64,000 nucleotides of DNA from Oribacterium sp. NK2B42 (GCF_000424445.1 NZ_AUJX01000017.1:1-64000), one strand, 5' to 3'; counted from the stretch's first letter, positions 50,464 through 59,898 are shown. Numbers and translations are program-made. The notes: generated from the letters alone by a model not told the origin.

Positions 50464-53400
50464 CTACTCCTTCTTTCCATACTCAGCCATCGGTTCCGCT
50501 ACCATCTGTAGCTTCGACGGTTCAAAATTATAAACTACCGGATTTGATGCCGGAGCCGTATCCATGTTATCGGTCCACATCTCACACTGACTGATCACTG
50601 TGCTGATAGCTGTTTCATAATCTTCTGGAGGATATTTGTACTTCTTCAAAAGTCGCTTTACCATTTTCCGCATGGTAGCCCTGGCGGTTTCTTTCTTCTG
50701 CCAGTCAATCGTGCGGTTCCTGCGAAGCATTTCAGTAAGTTCATGCGTAAGCGCAATCAATTCGTCATTCTGATAGAAGTCCTTGATGTGCTCCGGTTTT
50801 GTCAGTGCGTCATAGAACGCAAGTTCTTCCTGCGACAGGCCAAGTTTTGCACCGTTCTTATATAGCTGGGTTATCTCTTCAGCAGCCTTGAGCAGTTCCT
50901 TAATGACCTCTTCATTTGTGATCAGGCCATTGTAATAGGCATTCATGAGCTTTGTGATCTTCTCCGAAAACTTCTGCGACTGGACCACGTTCGTTCTCTT
51001 GTAAAGTGCTACCTGCTCAGCCATCAGCTTCTTCAGAATCTCAACTGCTATGTTTTTCTCCTTCATTTTAGAGATCTCATCTAGGACAGCCGGATCAAAC
51101 AGGTTGAAATTTTCACCGACAGATTTACTGTCAAACAGGCTGATGACACCTTCACTCTGCACGCTTGCCTTCAGGAGTTCATTGATCTGAGCATTGATCT
51201 CCTTCAGCGAAAGGGTTTTGCCGCCGGTTCCACCATAGGTGATCTTTATAACAGTGGATCTGACAGCCTCCATATAGGCAGCCTCATGCCTTTCCTGATC
51301 TGTTACCATACTGGAGCAGAGGGAGTGAGACTGTTTCAGGAGCATTGCTTCTTTCAGGAACAGATCCTTACGATCTGGAGCATGAGGATCCAGGACAAAG
51401 TTCACGCCACCAGTGACGGCCTTTGCCATTGCAAGAGGGGATCCGCCGAAGAATGCTCTGAAATTGTATCCGTGAAGCAGATCTTTGCAGACCTGCAGCT
51501 TTTCCTTAAACTTCGGATAGGCGACCAGAGCGATGTTCATGTCGCCATACTTGGACTGATCTCGCTTGGTGTATTCCTTCATTGCGGCCTTCAAAGCAGA
51601 GGCAATGCCTACATAGTCGACGATCAGACCGCCTTCTTTGTCTCTGAAGACGCGGTTTACACGGGCTATTGCCTGCATCAGGTTATAGCCATGCATCGGT
51701 TTATAGACATACATTGTAGCAAGGGAGGGAACGTCAAATCCCGTCAGCCACATATCGACGACAATAGCGATCTTCATCGGATCGTTGTTGTCTTTGAACT
51801 TTCTGGCCAACTCTTCCTTGTGAGACTTGGTACCGATAATCTCTTTCCAATCCTCCGGATCGTTATTGCCGCCAGTCATGACGACACCGATCTTTTCATT
51901 CCACTCCGGACGCAGTTCAAGAAGCTTCCGATAGATCTTCATGGCAATCGGTCTGGAATAGGCAACGATCATCGCCTTACCGGTCAGAAGGTTTGCTCTG
52001 TATTTCTCATAATGCTCGACGATATCATTGCAGAGAGAATCAATCGTGGAATCCGCGCCAAGAACGCTCTCCATCTGTCCAAGCATTTTCTTGCTCTTTT
52101 CGATGGTAGCTGCATCGGACTGCTGTTCAAGAATATCGTATGTAGAGTCAATCAGCGCCAGGGTATTCTGATCCAGTTTCAGATGAACAACACGGCTCTC
52201 ATAATAAACCGGGCGAGTTGCACCATCCTCCACTGCCTGGGTCATGTCATAGATATCAATATAATCACCAAAGACTTCTCTGGTATTACGATCCTTGGAG
52301 GAGATAGGCGTTCCGGTAAAGCCGATGAAAGTTGCATTAGGCAGGGCTTCATGGATGATCAACGCATTACCAACAACTGTTCTGGCTTCTTTTTCGCCCT
52401 CTTCATTTTCAGAGATGACAATCCGCTCATCAAAACCATACTGGCCACGATGGGCCTCATCTGCCATGACCACAATGTTTCTGCTCTCGGACAGTGGCCG
52501 CTCACCGCGCTCAAATTTGAACATCGTGGTAAAGATAATGCCGTTGGCCTCCCGGCCATCCAGCAAGGTTTTCAGATGCTCTTTACTCTCGGCCTGAACC
52601 GGTGTTTGCCGGAGGAAGGCAGCGCAGTGAGCAAACTGAGCATAGAGCTGGTCATCCAGGTCAATGCGGTCCGTCATCACTACGATTGTGGGGCTGTCTA
52701 GAGCTTCCTGCAGCAGGTGAGCATAAAAGACCATAGAGAGGGACTTGCCACTGCCTTGAGTATGCCAGAACACTCCTCCCTTACCATCTGTCTTTGTTGC
52801 GATCTTTGCTTTTTCGATAGCCTTTTTGACCGCAAAGTACTGGTGGTAGCCTGCAAGAATCTTTATGTTCTGCTTGCCATCATGAGAGAAGAGAATGAAG
52901 TTTTTCAGAATGTCCAGCAGACGATCCTTCTGGAACATTCCTTCATAGAAAGTATCAAATGCTGCAAAGGCAGTATTCTCATAATCGCCATCCTTGGTCT
53001 TCCATTCCATGAAGCGATCAAAGCCGGATGTGATAGTACCCGCTTTATTGGTGGAAAGATCACTGATGACGCAAATAGCGTTATAGTAGAATATCGACGG
53101 GATGTCCTGCATGTAGTTCCGAATCTGGTTGAAGGCGTTCTCCGCGCCGACTTCATCCTTAGAGGGACTCTTAAGCTCCATAAGTACCAAAGGAAGGCCG
53201 TTGATAAAGAGAATGATATCCGGCCTGCGATTGTTCCCGTTTTCCAGGAAGGTAAACTGATTCACTACATAGAAGGTATTATTCTCCGTCCGGTTATAAT
53301 CGACCAGCTTCACGATTGAAGAACGTTCTTCGCCCTTAACATAGAACTTGACGGTGACACCATTCTGAAGGTAATCCATGAAAGCCATGTTCTTCTGAAC

Positions 53401-53625
53401 CAGGCTGCCAGAATCAAAGTTCTTCAGTTTTGAGATCGCCTCTTCAATAGCATCTATAGCAAGACCTTTATTGATCCGAACAAGGCTATCCCTCAGTACT
53501 GAATCCAAGAGAGGGCTGCTGTAATCCCGATCCATATCAGGAGCATAGATATGGCCGTAGCCCATATTCTCTAATAATTCAATGACAGCCTGTTCAAAGG
53601 TGTCTTCTGTAAACAAACTTGGCAT
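50464..53625 (-). CDS. hsdR: Type I restriction enzyme HsdR (translocase/nuclease subunit)
   Basis: The 1053-residue protein restricts unmodified DNA by translocation and cutting. The N-terminal PD-(D/E)XK nuclease is visible as RPDIILFINGLPLVLMELKS. The SF2 motor has Walker A WHTQGSGKSLSMVFYAH, DEAH box MADEAHRGQYG, motif III FTGTP and motif VI QAIARVNRVF. The C-terminal HsdR helical region follows. AGGAGGTAGACA precedes the start. It is followed without a gap by the small membrane protein and AbiTii genes. Its upstream neighbour is a silent, opposed hsdS cassette, so its promoter must lie in or near the 70-base gap or inside that cassette. Confidence 0.96.
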   Translation of the reverse strand: MPSLFTEDTFEQAVIELLENMGYGHIYAPDMDRDYSSPLLDSVLRDSLVRINKGLAIDAIEEAISKLKNFDSGSLVQKNMAFMDYLQNGVTVKFYVKGEERSSIVKLVDYNRTENNTFYVVNQFTFLENGNNRRPDIILFINGLPLVLMELKSPSKDEVGAENAFNQIRNYMQDIPSIFYYNAICVISDLSTNKAGTITSGFDRFMEWKTKDGDYENTAFAAFDTFYEGMFQKDRLLDILKNFILFSHDGKQNIKILAGYHQYFAVKKAIEKAKIATKTDGKGGVFWHTQGSGKSLSMVFYAHLLQEALDSPTIVVMTDRIDLDDQLYAQFAHCAAFLRQTPVQAESKEHLKTLLDGREANGIIFTTMFKFERGERPLSESRNIVVMADEAHRGQYGFDERIVISENEEGEKEARTVVGNALIIHEALPNATFIGFTGTPISSKDRNTREVFGDYIDIYDMTQAVEDGATRPVYYESRVVHLKLDQNTLALIDSTYDILEQQSDAATIEKSKKMLGQMESVLGADSTIDSLCNDIVEHYEKYRANLLTGKAMIVAYSRPIAMKIYRKLLELRPEWNEKIGVVMTGGNNDPEDWKEIIGTKSHKEELARKFKDNNDPMKIAIVVDMWLTGFDVPSLATMYVYKPMHGYNLMQAIARVNRVFRDKEGGLIVDYVGIASALKAAMKEYTKRDQSKYGDMNIALVAYPKFKEKLQVCKDLLHGYNFRAFFGGSPLAMAKAVTGGVNFVLDPHAPDRKDLFLKEAMLLKQSHSLCSSMVTDQERHEAAYMEAVRSTVIKITYGGTGGKTLSLKEINAQINELLKASVQSEGVISLFDSKSVGENFNLFDPAVLDEISKMKEKNIAVEILKKLMAEQVALYKRTNVVQSQKFSEKITKLMNAYYNGLITNEEVIKELLKAAEEITQLYKNGAKLGLSQEELAFYDALTKPEHIKDFYQNDELIALTHELTEMLRRNRTIDWQKKETARATMRKMVKRLLKKYKYPPEDYETAISTVISQCEMWTDNMDTAPASNPVVYNFEPSKLQMVAEPMAEYGKKE

Positions 53626-53696
53626 TGTCTACCTCCTACATGTCATCAGGACTCGTCTGTCCTTTAGTTTCTATATGCGATATGCTTTACAGCCTT

Positions 53697-53710
53697 AAAC
53701 GATAATTTAG
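53697..53710 (+). repeat. hsdS recombination site S1
   Basis: AAACGATAATTTAG in plus orientation, within codons for NDNLA at the beginning of the silent C-terminal cassette. One of four copies in the hsdS locus. Confidence 0.8.
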
Positions 53711-54372
53711 CAGCCCAGATAGAAACGTTTCTTCTTGCCTATCTTGATAGTGAAGGTGCATTGCCAGTAAAACTTGGCGACTACCTCTATATAAAAGGGC
53801 GAATCGGATGGAAAGGGCTCAAGAAGAGTGAGTATCTTCCTCAATCCGAGTATCGTATTATTAATGGCGAAACCCTTACGCAATCAGGAATCGACTGGAA
53901 TAAAGCTGGATATATTTCCGAAGAACGTTATATAGAATCTCCGGAAATAATGCTTAAAGTAGGCGATATCCTGCTATCTAAGGATGGTACAATCGGTAAA
54001 ATCGGATATGTTGATAGCTTGGAGCTCCCCACATCTGTTGCTTCAGGAATCTTTGTTATCCGAAATACCAAACCGGATATTATATCTACTACTTTCATTT
54101 ACTATTTACTAAAATCCCGGCTCTTTACCTCATTTATCGCTGCTCGGACTGAAGGTAGTGTGATCCCTCATCTATATCAGAAGGATTTTATGGAGTTTGA
54201 ATTCCCGCTCCCTACAGCCGAAAAAATGGCAGAATTTGAGGATGTTGCCGAACCCATGTTTTCTCAAATTGTAAACAATCTCAACGAAAACAAGAGACTT
54301 GCCGCATTGCGGGACAACCTTCTGCCTAAGTTGATGTCCGGTGAGTTGGATGTCTCTGTGCTCAATCTCTAA
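53698..54372 (+). pseudogene. hsdS: Silent hsdS cassette, C-terminal target-recognition half
   Basis: The frame reads NDNLAAQIETFLLAYLDSEG at the recombination site, then a target-recognition domain (VKLGDYLYIKG, ILLSKDGTIGKIGYVD, EFEFPLPTAEKMAEF). It finishes in LAALRDNLLPKLMSGELDVS, the same end as the full hsdS. There is no start codon or ribosome site at its head; a TAG lies upstream at 53665-53667. The cassette points opposite to every other gene in the locus and meets the other partial hsdS tail to tail. It is a stored domain that inversion would attach to an expressed N-terminal half, rather than a decayed gene. Confidence 0.85.
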
Positions 54373-54392
54373 GCCGCTAAATTATCGTTTAT
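54365..54392 (-). repeat. hsdS recombination site S2
   Basis: The minus strand reads AAACGATAATTTAG (54377-54390) and, with flanks, shares 28 bases with site S3 (through GCGGCTTAGAGAT). It lies where the two opposed partial hsdS genes meet. Confidence 0.8.
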
Positions 54393-54920
54393 CTCCGTAT
54401 TCTTTCGTATTTTCTCATCCAAACTTGATAGAATTTCTACAATTCCATCCTGCTGCTGACGAGGTGGAATAGGTATAGGCATTCCTCCCAACGTATGAGC
54501 GTTAATATTTCCTCTGGTACTTCCCGTGTTAAAAGAGTGAATCCACCCCTTATAAGCATCAGACATACAGTAGTATTTCACATATTTAGGATTTACCTTT
54601 TGAGGATCAATGCTAAATTTAATAAGGAATCCTGCATATACAAATTCACCATCTGTACCATCATAGAAATAGTTCCGACCTGTACTTGCTCCAGTTCGCG
54701 CAAATACAATATCGTTTGGCTTAAGAAGATATTGAGAAGCTTTTTCATCATCGACTGATTTCAAATCAGCCATATTGAGTGTCCCATCATCTCGTATATC
54801 TGTGATACGAAGATAAGTATATAAATCCTTCGAGCGTTCAACCGCTGATGCTCCGATTCCATATGTTCCTCGTCCGTTCGTAGAAAGGAAAGCTAAAGTT
54901 GTATTCATGATTTCCATCAT
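54369..54920 (-). CDS. hsdS: Partial hsdS, N-terminal target-recognition half
   Basis: The 183-residue protein carries one target-recognition domain (MNTTLAFLSTNGRGTYGIG, YTYLRITDIRDDG, PNDIVFARTGASTGRNYF, INAHTLGGMPIPIPP). It ends in IRKNTEINDNLAA followed at once by a stop, that is, inside recombination site S2. A start with TTAGGATGGTGAC upstream and ten bases after the integrase stop makes expression possible. Single-domain HsdS proteins can dimerise in some systems, so it may be active; more likely it is one half awaiting inversion with the opposed cassette. Confidence 0.85.
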   Translation of the reverse strand: MMEIMNTTLAFLSTNGRGTYGIGASAVERSKDLYTYLRITDIRDDGTLNMADLKSVDDEKASQYLLKPNDIVFARTGASTGRNYFYDGTDGEFVYAGFLIKFSIDPQKVNPKYVKYYCMSDAYKGWIHSFNTGSTRGNINAHTLGGMPIPIPPRQQQDGIVEILSSLDEKIRKNTEINDNLAA

Positions 54921-54929
54921 GTCACCATC

Positions 54930-55916
54930 CTAACCTATATATTTTCTATGAGCATTTTTTACATTGCTCTGTTTTACCATTGCATACTGCAATGTCGTAT
55001 CTATCCTTTGATGCCCAAGGAGCCTTTGAAGCTGTTCTATAGGCATCCCTTTATCGATAGCCATTGTAGCCAGTGTCCGGCGAAACTTATGCGGATGAAC
55101 CTTTGATATCTTTAATCGTTTCCCCATTTCTCGAAAACGATGTTCAATACCGCCTATATGTACCCGCTTATATGGCGCCCTCAATGTTACAAACAACGCC
55201 GGGTTATCATCAGTTCGACTATCAAGGTATCCCTTTAAATGTAGTTTTGTTCTTGCATCAAAGTAGACGATCCTCTCTTTATCGCCTTTACCGAAGACCA
55301 CACATTCCCGTTCAGTAAAATCTATATCATCTCTGTTCAAAAGAACCATCTCACCGATACGCATACCCGTTGACGCCAACATATCAATCATTGCCAGATC
55401 ACGCTGCTCTTTACAGCTATCACGCATCTTTTCCAATTCTTCGTCTGAATATGTTTCCTTAATGTTACTCGCCGTTTTTACTTTATGTATTCGTCGTACC
55501 GGGCTCTTAATAATATAGTCTTCCTCTTCCAACCATGAAAAGAAACTGGATAAGATACGGCGTATATTGTCTATAGTAACCCGACTTGAATTATTCCTGC
55601 TCTGGTACTCAGTAAGGTATGATCGCAAATCTTCCGTAACAATATGCCTGACATTTTTCCCAAGCGATGATACTAAAGCATCTATCGTTGTTTTGTAATA
55701 CTTAAGAGTCTTTTCTGAACACCCTTCTATCTTCTTCGCAGCTATGAACTTATCTATAAGATCATTGCTGTCGTCTACTTCCCGCTTATCTTCAACACTG
55801 GTCACTTCATAGCGAAAGAGTATAAGCTCCATCGCCTGCTTTAACTGCTTCATCTGTGCATTGTCGAGATACGGCAACATCTGCTGCATCACTTCTGTTA
55901 TCAGTTCTTCCTTCAT
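54930..55916 (-). CDS. Tyrosine recombinase, probable hsdS invertase
   Basis: The 328-residue tyrosine recombinase has a SAM-like core-binding domain (about 50-150) and a catalytic domain with Arg186 (TGMRIGEMVLLN), His276-x-x-Arg279 (HPHKFRRTLA), His302 (LLGHQRIDTT) and Tyr311 (LQYAMV). All five catalytic residues are present. It is located between the complete hsdS and the partial hsdS genes, as in known shuffling type I systems (for example the Streptococcus and Bacteroides loci). It most likely acts on the four AAACGATAATTTAG sites. It is in the same orientation as hsdS. Confidence 0.92.
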   Translation of the reverse strand: MKEELITEVMQQMLPYLDNAQMKQLKQAMELILFRYEVTSVEDKREVDDSNDLIDKFIAAKKIEGCSEKTLKYYKTTIDALVSSLGKNVRHIVTEDLRSYLTEYQSRNNSSRVTIDNIRRILSSFFSWLEEEDYIIKSPVRRIHKVKTASNIKETYSDEELEKMRDSCKEQRDLAMIDMLASTGMRIGEMVLLNRDDIDFTERECVVFGKGDKERIVYFDARTKLHLKGYLDSRTDDNPALFVTLRAPYKRVHIGGIEHRFREMGKRLKISKVHPHKFRRTLATMAIDKGMPIEQLQRLLGHQRIDTTLQYAMVKQSNVKNAHRKYIG

Positions 55917-56008
55917 GTCGTTTCTCCTTCTATTTTGAATTCCCAGAGAACGACATCAACGGCAGTTCCGTTGGTATAACTCCCGCCGTTGGTGAGAGTT
56001 GTTCACAT

Positions 56009-56036
56009 ATAAACGATAATTTAGCGGCTTAGAGAT
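56009..56036 (+). repeat. hsdS recombination site S3
   Basis: Plus-strand ATAAACGATAATTTAGCGG and eight further bases overlap the stop codon region of the full hsdS. The 28 bases match S2 exactly in opposite orientation. Confidence 0.8.
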
Positions 56037-57234
56037 CCAACTCAGAGACATCAAGCTCGCCAGACATCAGTTTTGGCAGTAAAGAGTCGCGTAACGCAGC
56101 CAAGGTACGGTTTTCTGCTTCCAAAGTGCGTTGTTGCTGAAACAATGGATTACAGAAATCAGAAAAATCCTGAAGTCTTTCATCGTCAGGAATTTTAGCT
56201 GGAACAGTACGCATTGCACTGCCGGAGATCTCTTTGAAGGTTGAGCCTGAAGCCATGTTTTCTATAGTGGGTAACACATTCTTAAGAAAATAGTAAACAA
56301 ATGCAGTTCCAACATTACTATTAGGCACAACCGACTTAAAACCTTGATTGGTTGTTACTTCACCATCGGCGATAGCAATATAGCCTATCGGAGCACGAGA
56401 ACTGAAAAGCACCGTTCCTTCAGGCATTATTGACGCGCTACTGTTTCTAAGTCCAAGCTCAGTAATGTCATCTGCACCATGCGATATGAATTTGGACTTA
56501 TCGACAGAAAGATCTTTCGGTGTGATCCAAGCGATGCCGTTATCAGTATAGTATTCCGGCTTAGATTTCGACGGTGTGCTGCCGCCAATGACGGTGCCAA
56601 GGTCGCTGATCGTACCTTCTTTCCAAGAAGGATCCGCATTAACAATAAACTGATGATAGAAATATGCCGCAGCTTGCTGCTCTAAATTATCGTTTATTCT
56701 CTTATTAAGTTCCTCCTTTAGCACAAGTGTAAAATATAAGTCACCGATTTTTCTCTGCACCTCCATAGGGGGCACAGGAATCAATAACTGGTTAAGGAAC
56801 TGTTTCTTAAAGTGAGGGATCACATCTCCCACACTGGTATTTGTGATTTGCTCTTGAATGCTCCTGCTACGCAGAACCACAAGCAGAAACCTATTGTAAA
56901 TCAGCGCAGGATTGGACCGTAGCGCTATCATATCTTGAGCTATACAAAAGTCTATCGGGTCCGGAACCATACAAGTCCGCCCCGGTGTTCCTTTACATAC
57001 AAAGATAATGTCCCCCGGTACTGGATGCGCTCTAAACCAGTTCTGATAAGTTTCTTCTGAGAGAAGCCTAACCTTCTCATAAGATGGATAAAGATTCTCG
57101 TTTCGAATGCAATTCGTTGCAATTAAAACATGATTCCCATCATCTGCAGTTGGAACTGTTTTCCCGCGATTGTCGACGATGAACGACAGCAAATCCGGCA
57201 AAGGTATTCTTTTATAATCAGTCCAAATATTCAT
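56029..57234 (-). CDS. hsdS: Type I restriction specificity subunit HsdS, expressed copy
   Basis: The 401-residue subunit has two target-recognition domains. The first spans about 1-175 (IPLPDLLSFIVDNRGKTVP, VIPHFKKQFLNQLLIPVPP). A conserved helix with INDNLEQQAAAYF encodes site S4. The second domain runs about 205-375 (GTISDLGTVIGGSTPSKSK, LFSSRAPIGYIA). The end is LAALRDSLLPKLMSGELDVS. The start at 57234 (MNIWTDYKR) follows AGGGAGACTCACA and lies 17 bases after hsdM. Each domain dictates half of the bipartite recognition sequence, so inversion at S4 changes specificity. Confidence 0.93.
   Translation of the reverse strand: MNIWTDYKRIPLPDLLSFIVDNRGKTVPTADDGNHVLIATNCIRNENLYPSYEKVRLLSEETYQNWFRAHPVPGDIIFVCKGTPGRTCMVPDPIDFCIAQDMIALRSNPALIYNRFLLVVLRSRSIQEQITNTSVGDVIPHFKKQFLNQLLIPVPPMEVQRKIGDLYFTLVLKEELNKRINDNLEQQAAAYFYHQFIVNADPSWKEGTISDLGTVIGGSTPSKSKPEYYTDNGIAWITPKDLSVDKSKFISHGADDITELGLRNSSASIMPEGTVLFSSRAPIGYIAIADGEVTTNQGFKSVVPNSNVGTAFVYYFLKNVLPTIENMASGSTFKEISGSAMRTVPAKIPDDERLQDFSDFCNPLFQQQRTLEAENRTLAALRDSLLPKLMSGELDVSELDL
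56682..56695 (-). repeat. hsdS recombination site S4
   Basis: The minus strand reads AAACGATAATTTAG within codons for INDNLE between the two target-recognition domains of the complete hsdS. It is inverted relative to S1 and S3. Confidence 0.8.
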
Positions 57235-57251
57235 TGTGAGTCTCCCTGAAA

Positions 57252-58748
57252 TCAATATCCAAGCTTGCTCAACTTTGATCTGATTTCCTCTTCCAAGGAC
57301 TTCGACTTCTCAAACATTTCATATAACTCAGATGTCAGCCTTGCCATTTTCTCTTCAAACGGCTCCCCATCATCTTCCTGCTCTTCAATCCCAACATATC
57401 GACCAGGAGTCAAAATATAATCCTGCTTGGCTATATCTTCGGTGGATACTACAGCACAGTATCCCTTCTCATTTTCAAGCCTTCCGTCAACAAAGCTCTT
57501 GTAGGTATCAGCTATTATCTGGATATCATCTTCCGTCAGTTCCCGGAGTTTGCGGCTTACCATTGTGCCAAGCTTTCTTGCATCGATGAACAGGGTCTTG
57601 CTCGGCTGCTTTTTCTGCTTATTTAAGAACCAGAGAGAAACCGGGATCTGTGTTGTGTAGAACAACTGCGTCGGCATCGCTATGATACATTCCACAAGAT
57701 CTGCATTGATGATATTCTTTCGGATCTCACCTTCACCACCAGACTGAGAGGATAGAGAACCATTGGCAAGAACCATTCCAATCTTTCCTGCCGGAGCAAG
57801 ATGATAAATCATGTGCTGCAACCAGGCAAAGTTTGCATTGCCAGCCGGAGGCAGTCCGTACTGCCAGCGAACATCGTCTTTCAGTTTATCAGCGCCCCAG
57901 TCAGAAAGATTAAACGGAGGATTCGCCATAATGTAATCCGCTCTCATCGTCGGATGCCTGTCATCCAGGAATGTATCTGCAGCGTAAGTTCCAAGATCCG
58001 GCTCGATACCACGGATGGCCAAATTCATTTGAGCCATCTTCCATGTTGTCGGATTTGAATCCTGCCCATAGATTGCGATGTTGTTGATGTTGCCGCTGTG
58101 GCTCTGAACGAATTTTGCAGATTGTACGAACATGCCGCCGCTTCCGCAGCAAGGATCATAGACACGGCCCTTGAACGGCTGAAGCACTTCGACCAGGGTA
58201 CGGACAACGCAGGACGGAGTAAAGAATTCTCCGCCGCGTTTACCTTCCTGTTCAGCAAACATAGAGAGACAGTACTCATAAGTCCGGCCAAGAATATCTT
58301 TCTCATCGCCGTGCTCAATCATCTGAACATTGGTAAAGAGATCGACAACATCGCCAAGACGTCGCTTATCCAATTCGGGACGAGCAAAGTTTTTCGGCAG
58401 AATATCCTTAAGACGTTTGTTTTCTTTTTCGATAGCACGCATGGCATCATCAATCACAACTCCGATTTCCGGAGTATGAGCCTTTGACGCGATTTCACTC
58501 CATCTGGCTCCGGCCGGAACAAAGAAGATACCTTCGGAAGTATACTCATCGATATCCTCTTCAAATCCATCTCCCTCTTTCACCAACTCCTGATACTTTG
58601 CCTCAAAACGATCGGAGATATATTTCAAAAAGATCAATCCAAGAACAACATTCTTATAATCCGAAGCATCCATATTGCCGCGGAGCACACATGCTGCATC
58701 CCAGATCTGCTTCTCAAAGCCGATATCTGCAGTTATTTTTTCAGCCAT
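57252..58748 (-). CDS. hsdM: Type I N6-adenine methyltransferase HsdM
   Basis: The 498-residue methylase has an N-terminal HsdM domain (FEKQIWDAACVLRGNMDASDY), SAM-binding motif I DPCCGSGGM (residues 198-206) and catalytic NPPF (276-279). The C-terminal helix interacts with HsdS. It modifies the recognition sequence chosen by HsdS and is required for restriction as well. The operon order is hsdM-hsdS-integrase-partial hsdS-hsdR. A truncated XRE regulator ends 17 bases upstream of its start. Confidence 0.96.
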   Translation of the reverse strand: MAEKITADIGFEKQIWDAACVLRGNMDASDYKNVVLGLIFLKYISDRFEAKYQELVKEGDGFEEDIDEYTSEGIFFVPAGARWSEIASKAHTPEIGVVIDDAMRAIEKENKRLKDILPKNFARPELDKRRLGDVVDLFTNVQMIEHGDEKDILGRTYEYCLSMFAEQEGKRGGEFFTPSCVVRTLVEVLQPFKGRVYDPCCGSGGMFVQSAKFVQSHSGNINNIAIYGQDSNPTTWKMAQMNLAIRGIEPDLGTYAADTFLDDRHPTMRADYIMANPPFNLSDWGADKLKDDVRWQYGLPPAGNANFAWLQHMIYHLAPAGKIGMVLANGSLSSQSGGEGEIRKNIINADLVECIIAMPTQLFYTTQIPVSLWFLNKQKKQPSKTLFIDARKLGTMVSRKLRELTEDDIQIIADTYKSFVDGRLENEKGYCAVVSTEDIAKQDYILTPGRYVGIEEQEDDGEPFEEKMARLTSELYEMFEKSKSLEEEIRSKLSKLGY

Positions 58749-58765
58749 AATAATTGCCTCCGTAA

Positions 58766-58861
58766 TTATAAGTTTTCATCGTAATCAACGATGTCATCTA
58801 TCTTGCAGTCCAAGACTCTGCAGACCTTAATGAGGGTCTCCATGCGTACATCTTCGTTCAC
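58766..58861 (-). pseudogene. C-terminal fragment of a small XRE regulator upstream of hsdM
   Basis: The frame gives NEDVRMETLIKVCRVLDCKI followed by DDIVDY, the end of small Cro/cI-type regulators (usually about 65-70 residues). Everything before VNED is replaced by unrelated sequence at 58862. These regulators often precede hsdM, so a control gene of the restriction locus has probably been truncated. Confidence 0.7.
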
Positions 58862-58877
58862 AGTGACTGGCACCAAT
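58856..58877. repeat. 22-bp sequence repeated at 63460
   Basis: GTTCACAGTGACTGGCACCAAT matches 63460-63481 with two mismatches, in the same orientation. It sits exactly where the XRE regulator is cut off. Confidence 0.5.
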
Positions 58878-58902
58878 CATTCGACTTACCATTTAGCGAA
58901 CG

Positions 58903-59880
58903 CTAAATCAATATATTCTTAATTTCGTCAGGCAAAACGGAAATGATGGCATCTTTGTTCTTTCCTTCCTGATAATATGGTTTTAACCTGCTTTTTTCAT
59001 ACTTCTTTATAATATCATCAGCAGTTGCTGTCATTAACAGATCGGTAAAATATCTCTCCCAGCTAAAGAAATCCCTGCTTTCGATGTACTTCTCTGGTTC
59101 GGCTAAAATAGCATCCAGATCTTTTATATCGATTATTCCGGACTTAAGTATGAGCCATTCAAAAGATTCCGGGAAATAAAGCATTATGTCTTTTCTGCTT
59201 TTAGCTATAGTAGTCACCTTGGAAACATAGGCGCCAAAAGCTGCTCCATCTGCTATGACAACCACTTGTTTATCAGCGCTTACACTTTCTAATTCTCCTA
59301 CAAAACGTGAATTTCCTTCAACACTTACACATTCAGTTTTTTCACAAACTTTTGAAAAGAACTGATATCCCGACTTTGAATCTTCAACCATTACCAAAAC
59401 ATCTCTATTTAGCTCTGATTTAGATTCTTTATATATCCTGTAAAATTCATGATATATCTTTTCCGGATAGTGATATTTTCCGGTTGTTCTGATACCATAT
59501 ATTTCCTGAACACTATATGGCAGATTATAAAGCGGCTGTCTGGTTATCAATACATAGTAATTTGAGGTTCCCTGTATGACTTCAGCAAAATCTTTTGAAT
59601 ATATAAACGGATAATCTTCATCAACGAAGATAATGCTGTCCTTATATGCCCCGATGATGGTTTTCCATAAAGCAGGGTCTCCTCCAAACACTACACAAGG
59701 AACATCAGATTGAAGCATGATACCACTCTCTTTTCCGAATCTTGAATATGTACCAAGCAGTTCTACAAGTGTGGTTTTTCCGGTTGCGCTATCTCCCTGA
59801 ATAACGGTTATGTTTCTCTTTATGTCAAATTCATATTTTAATCGTTCAGTCTCAACGACGATATGATGTTTATTTTTCAT
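58903..59880 (-). CDS. P-loop ATPase of unknown function, paired with a DUF4869 gene
   Basis: The 325-residue protein has Walker A in VIQGDSATGKTTLVELL close to the N-terminus and a likely Walker B in SIIFVDEDYPF. ABC-type signature motifs are not evident. After about residue 140 it shows a second alpha/beta region (VLVMVEDSKSGYQFFSKVCE, VVVIADGAAFGAYV) resembling a receiver or toprim-like fold. No family name is offered with confidence. It lies 18 bases behind the DUF4869 gene and is presumably co-transcribed. It could be a regulatory or defence ATPase. Confidence 0.75.
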   Translation of the reverse strand: MKNKHHIVVETERLKYEFDIKRNITVIQGDSATGKTTLVELLGTYSRFGKESGIMLQSDVPCVVFGGDPALWKTIIGAYKDSIIFVDEDYPFIYSKDFAEVIQGTSNYYVLITRQPLYNLPYSVQEIYGIRTTGKYHYPEKIYHEFYRIYKESKSELNRDVLVMVEDSKSGYQFFSKVCEKTECVSVEGNSRFVGELESVSADKQVVVIADGAAFGAYVSKVTTIAKSRKDIMLYFPESFEWLILKSGIIDIKDLDAILAEPEKYIESRDFFSWERYFTDLLMTATADDIIKKYEKSRLKPYYQEGKNKDAIISVLPDEIKNILI

Positions 59881-59898
59881 ATGTTAATATCCCCAAGA

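Noticed and set aside
51286-52701. 471-codon open frame on the plus strand
   Set aside because: It lies wholly inside hsdR on the opposite strand, has no ribosome site and its product resembles nothing; it is a shadow of the real gene.
53698-54372. Silent hsdS cassette as a simple broken gene
   Set aside because: It is in frame from the recombination site to a normal stop and is flanked by inverted sites, so it is a stored domain rather than debris.
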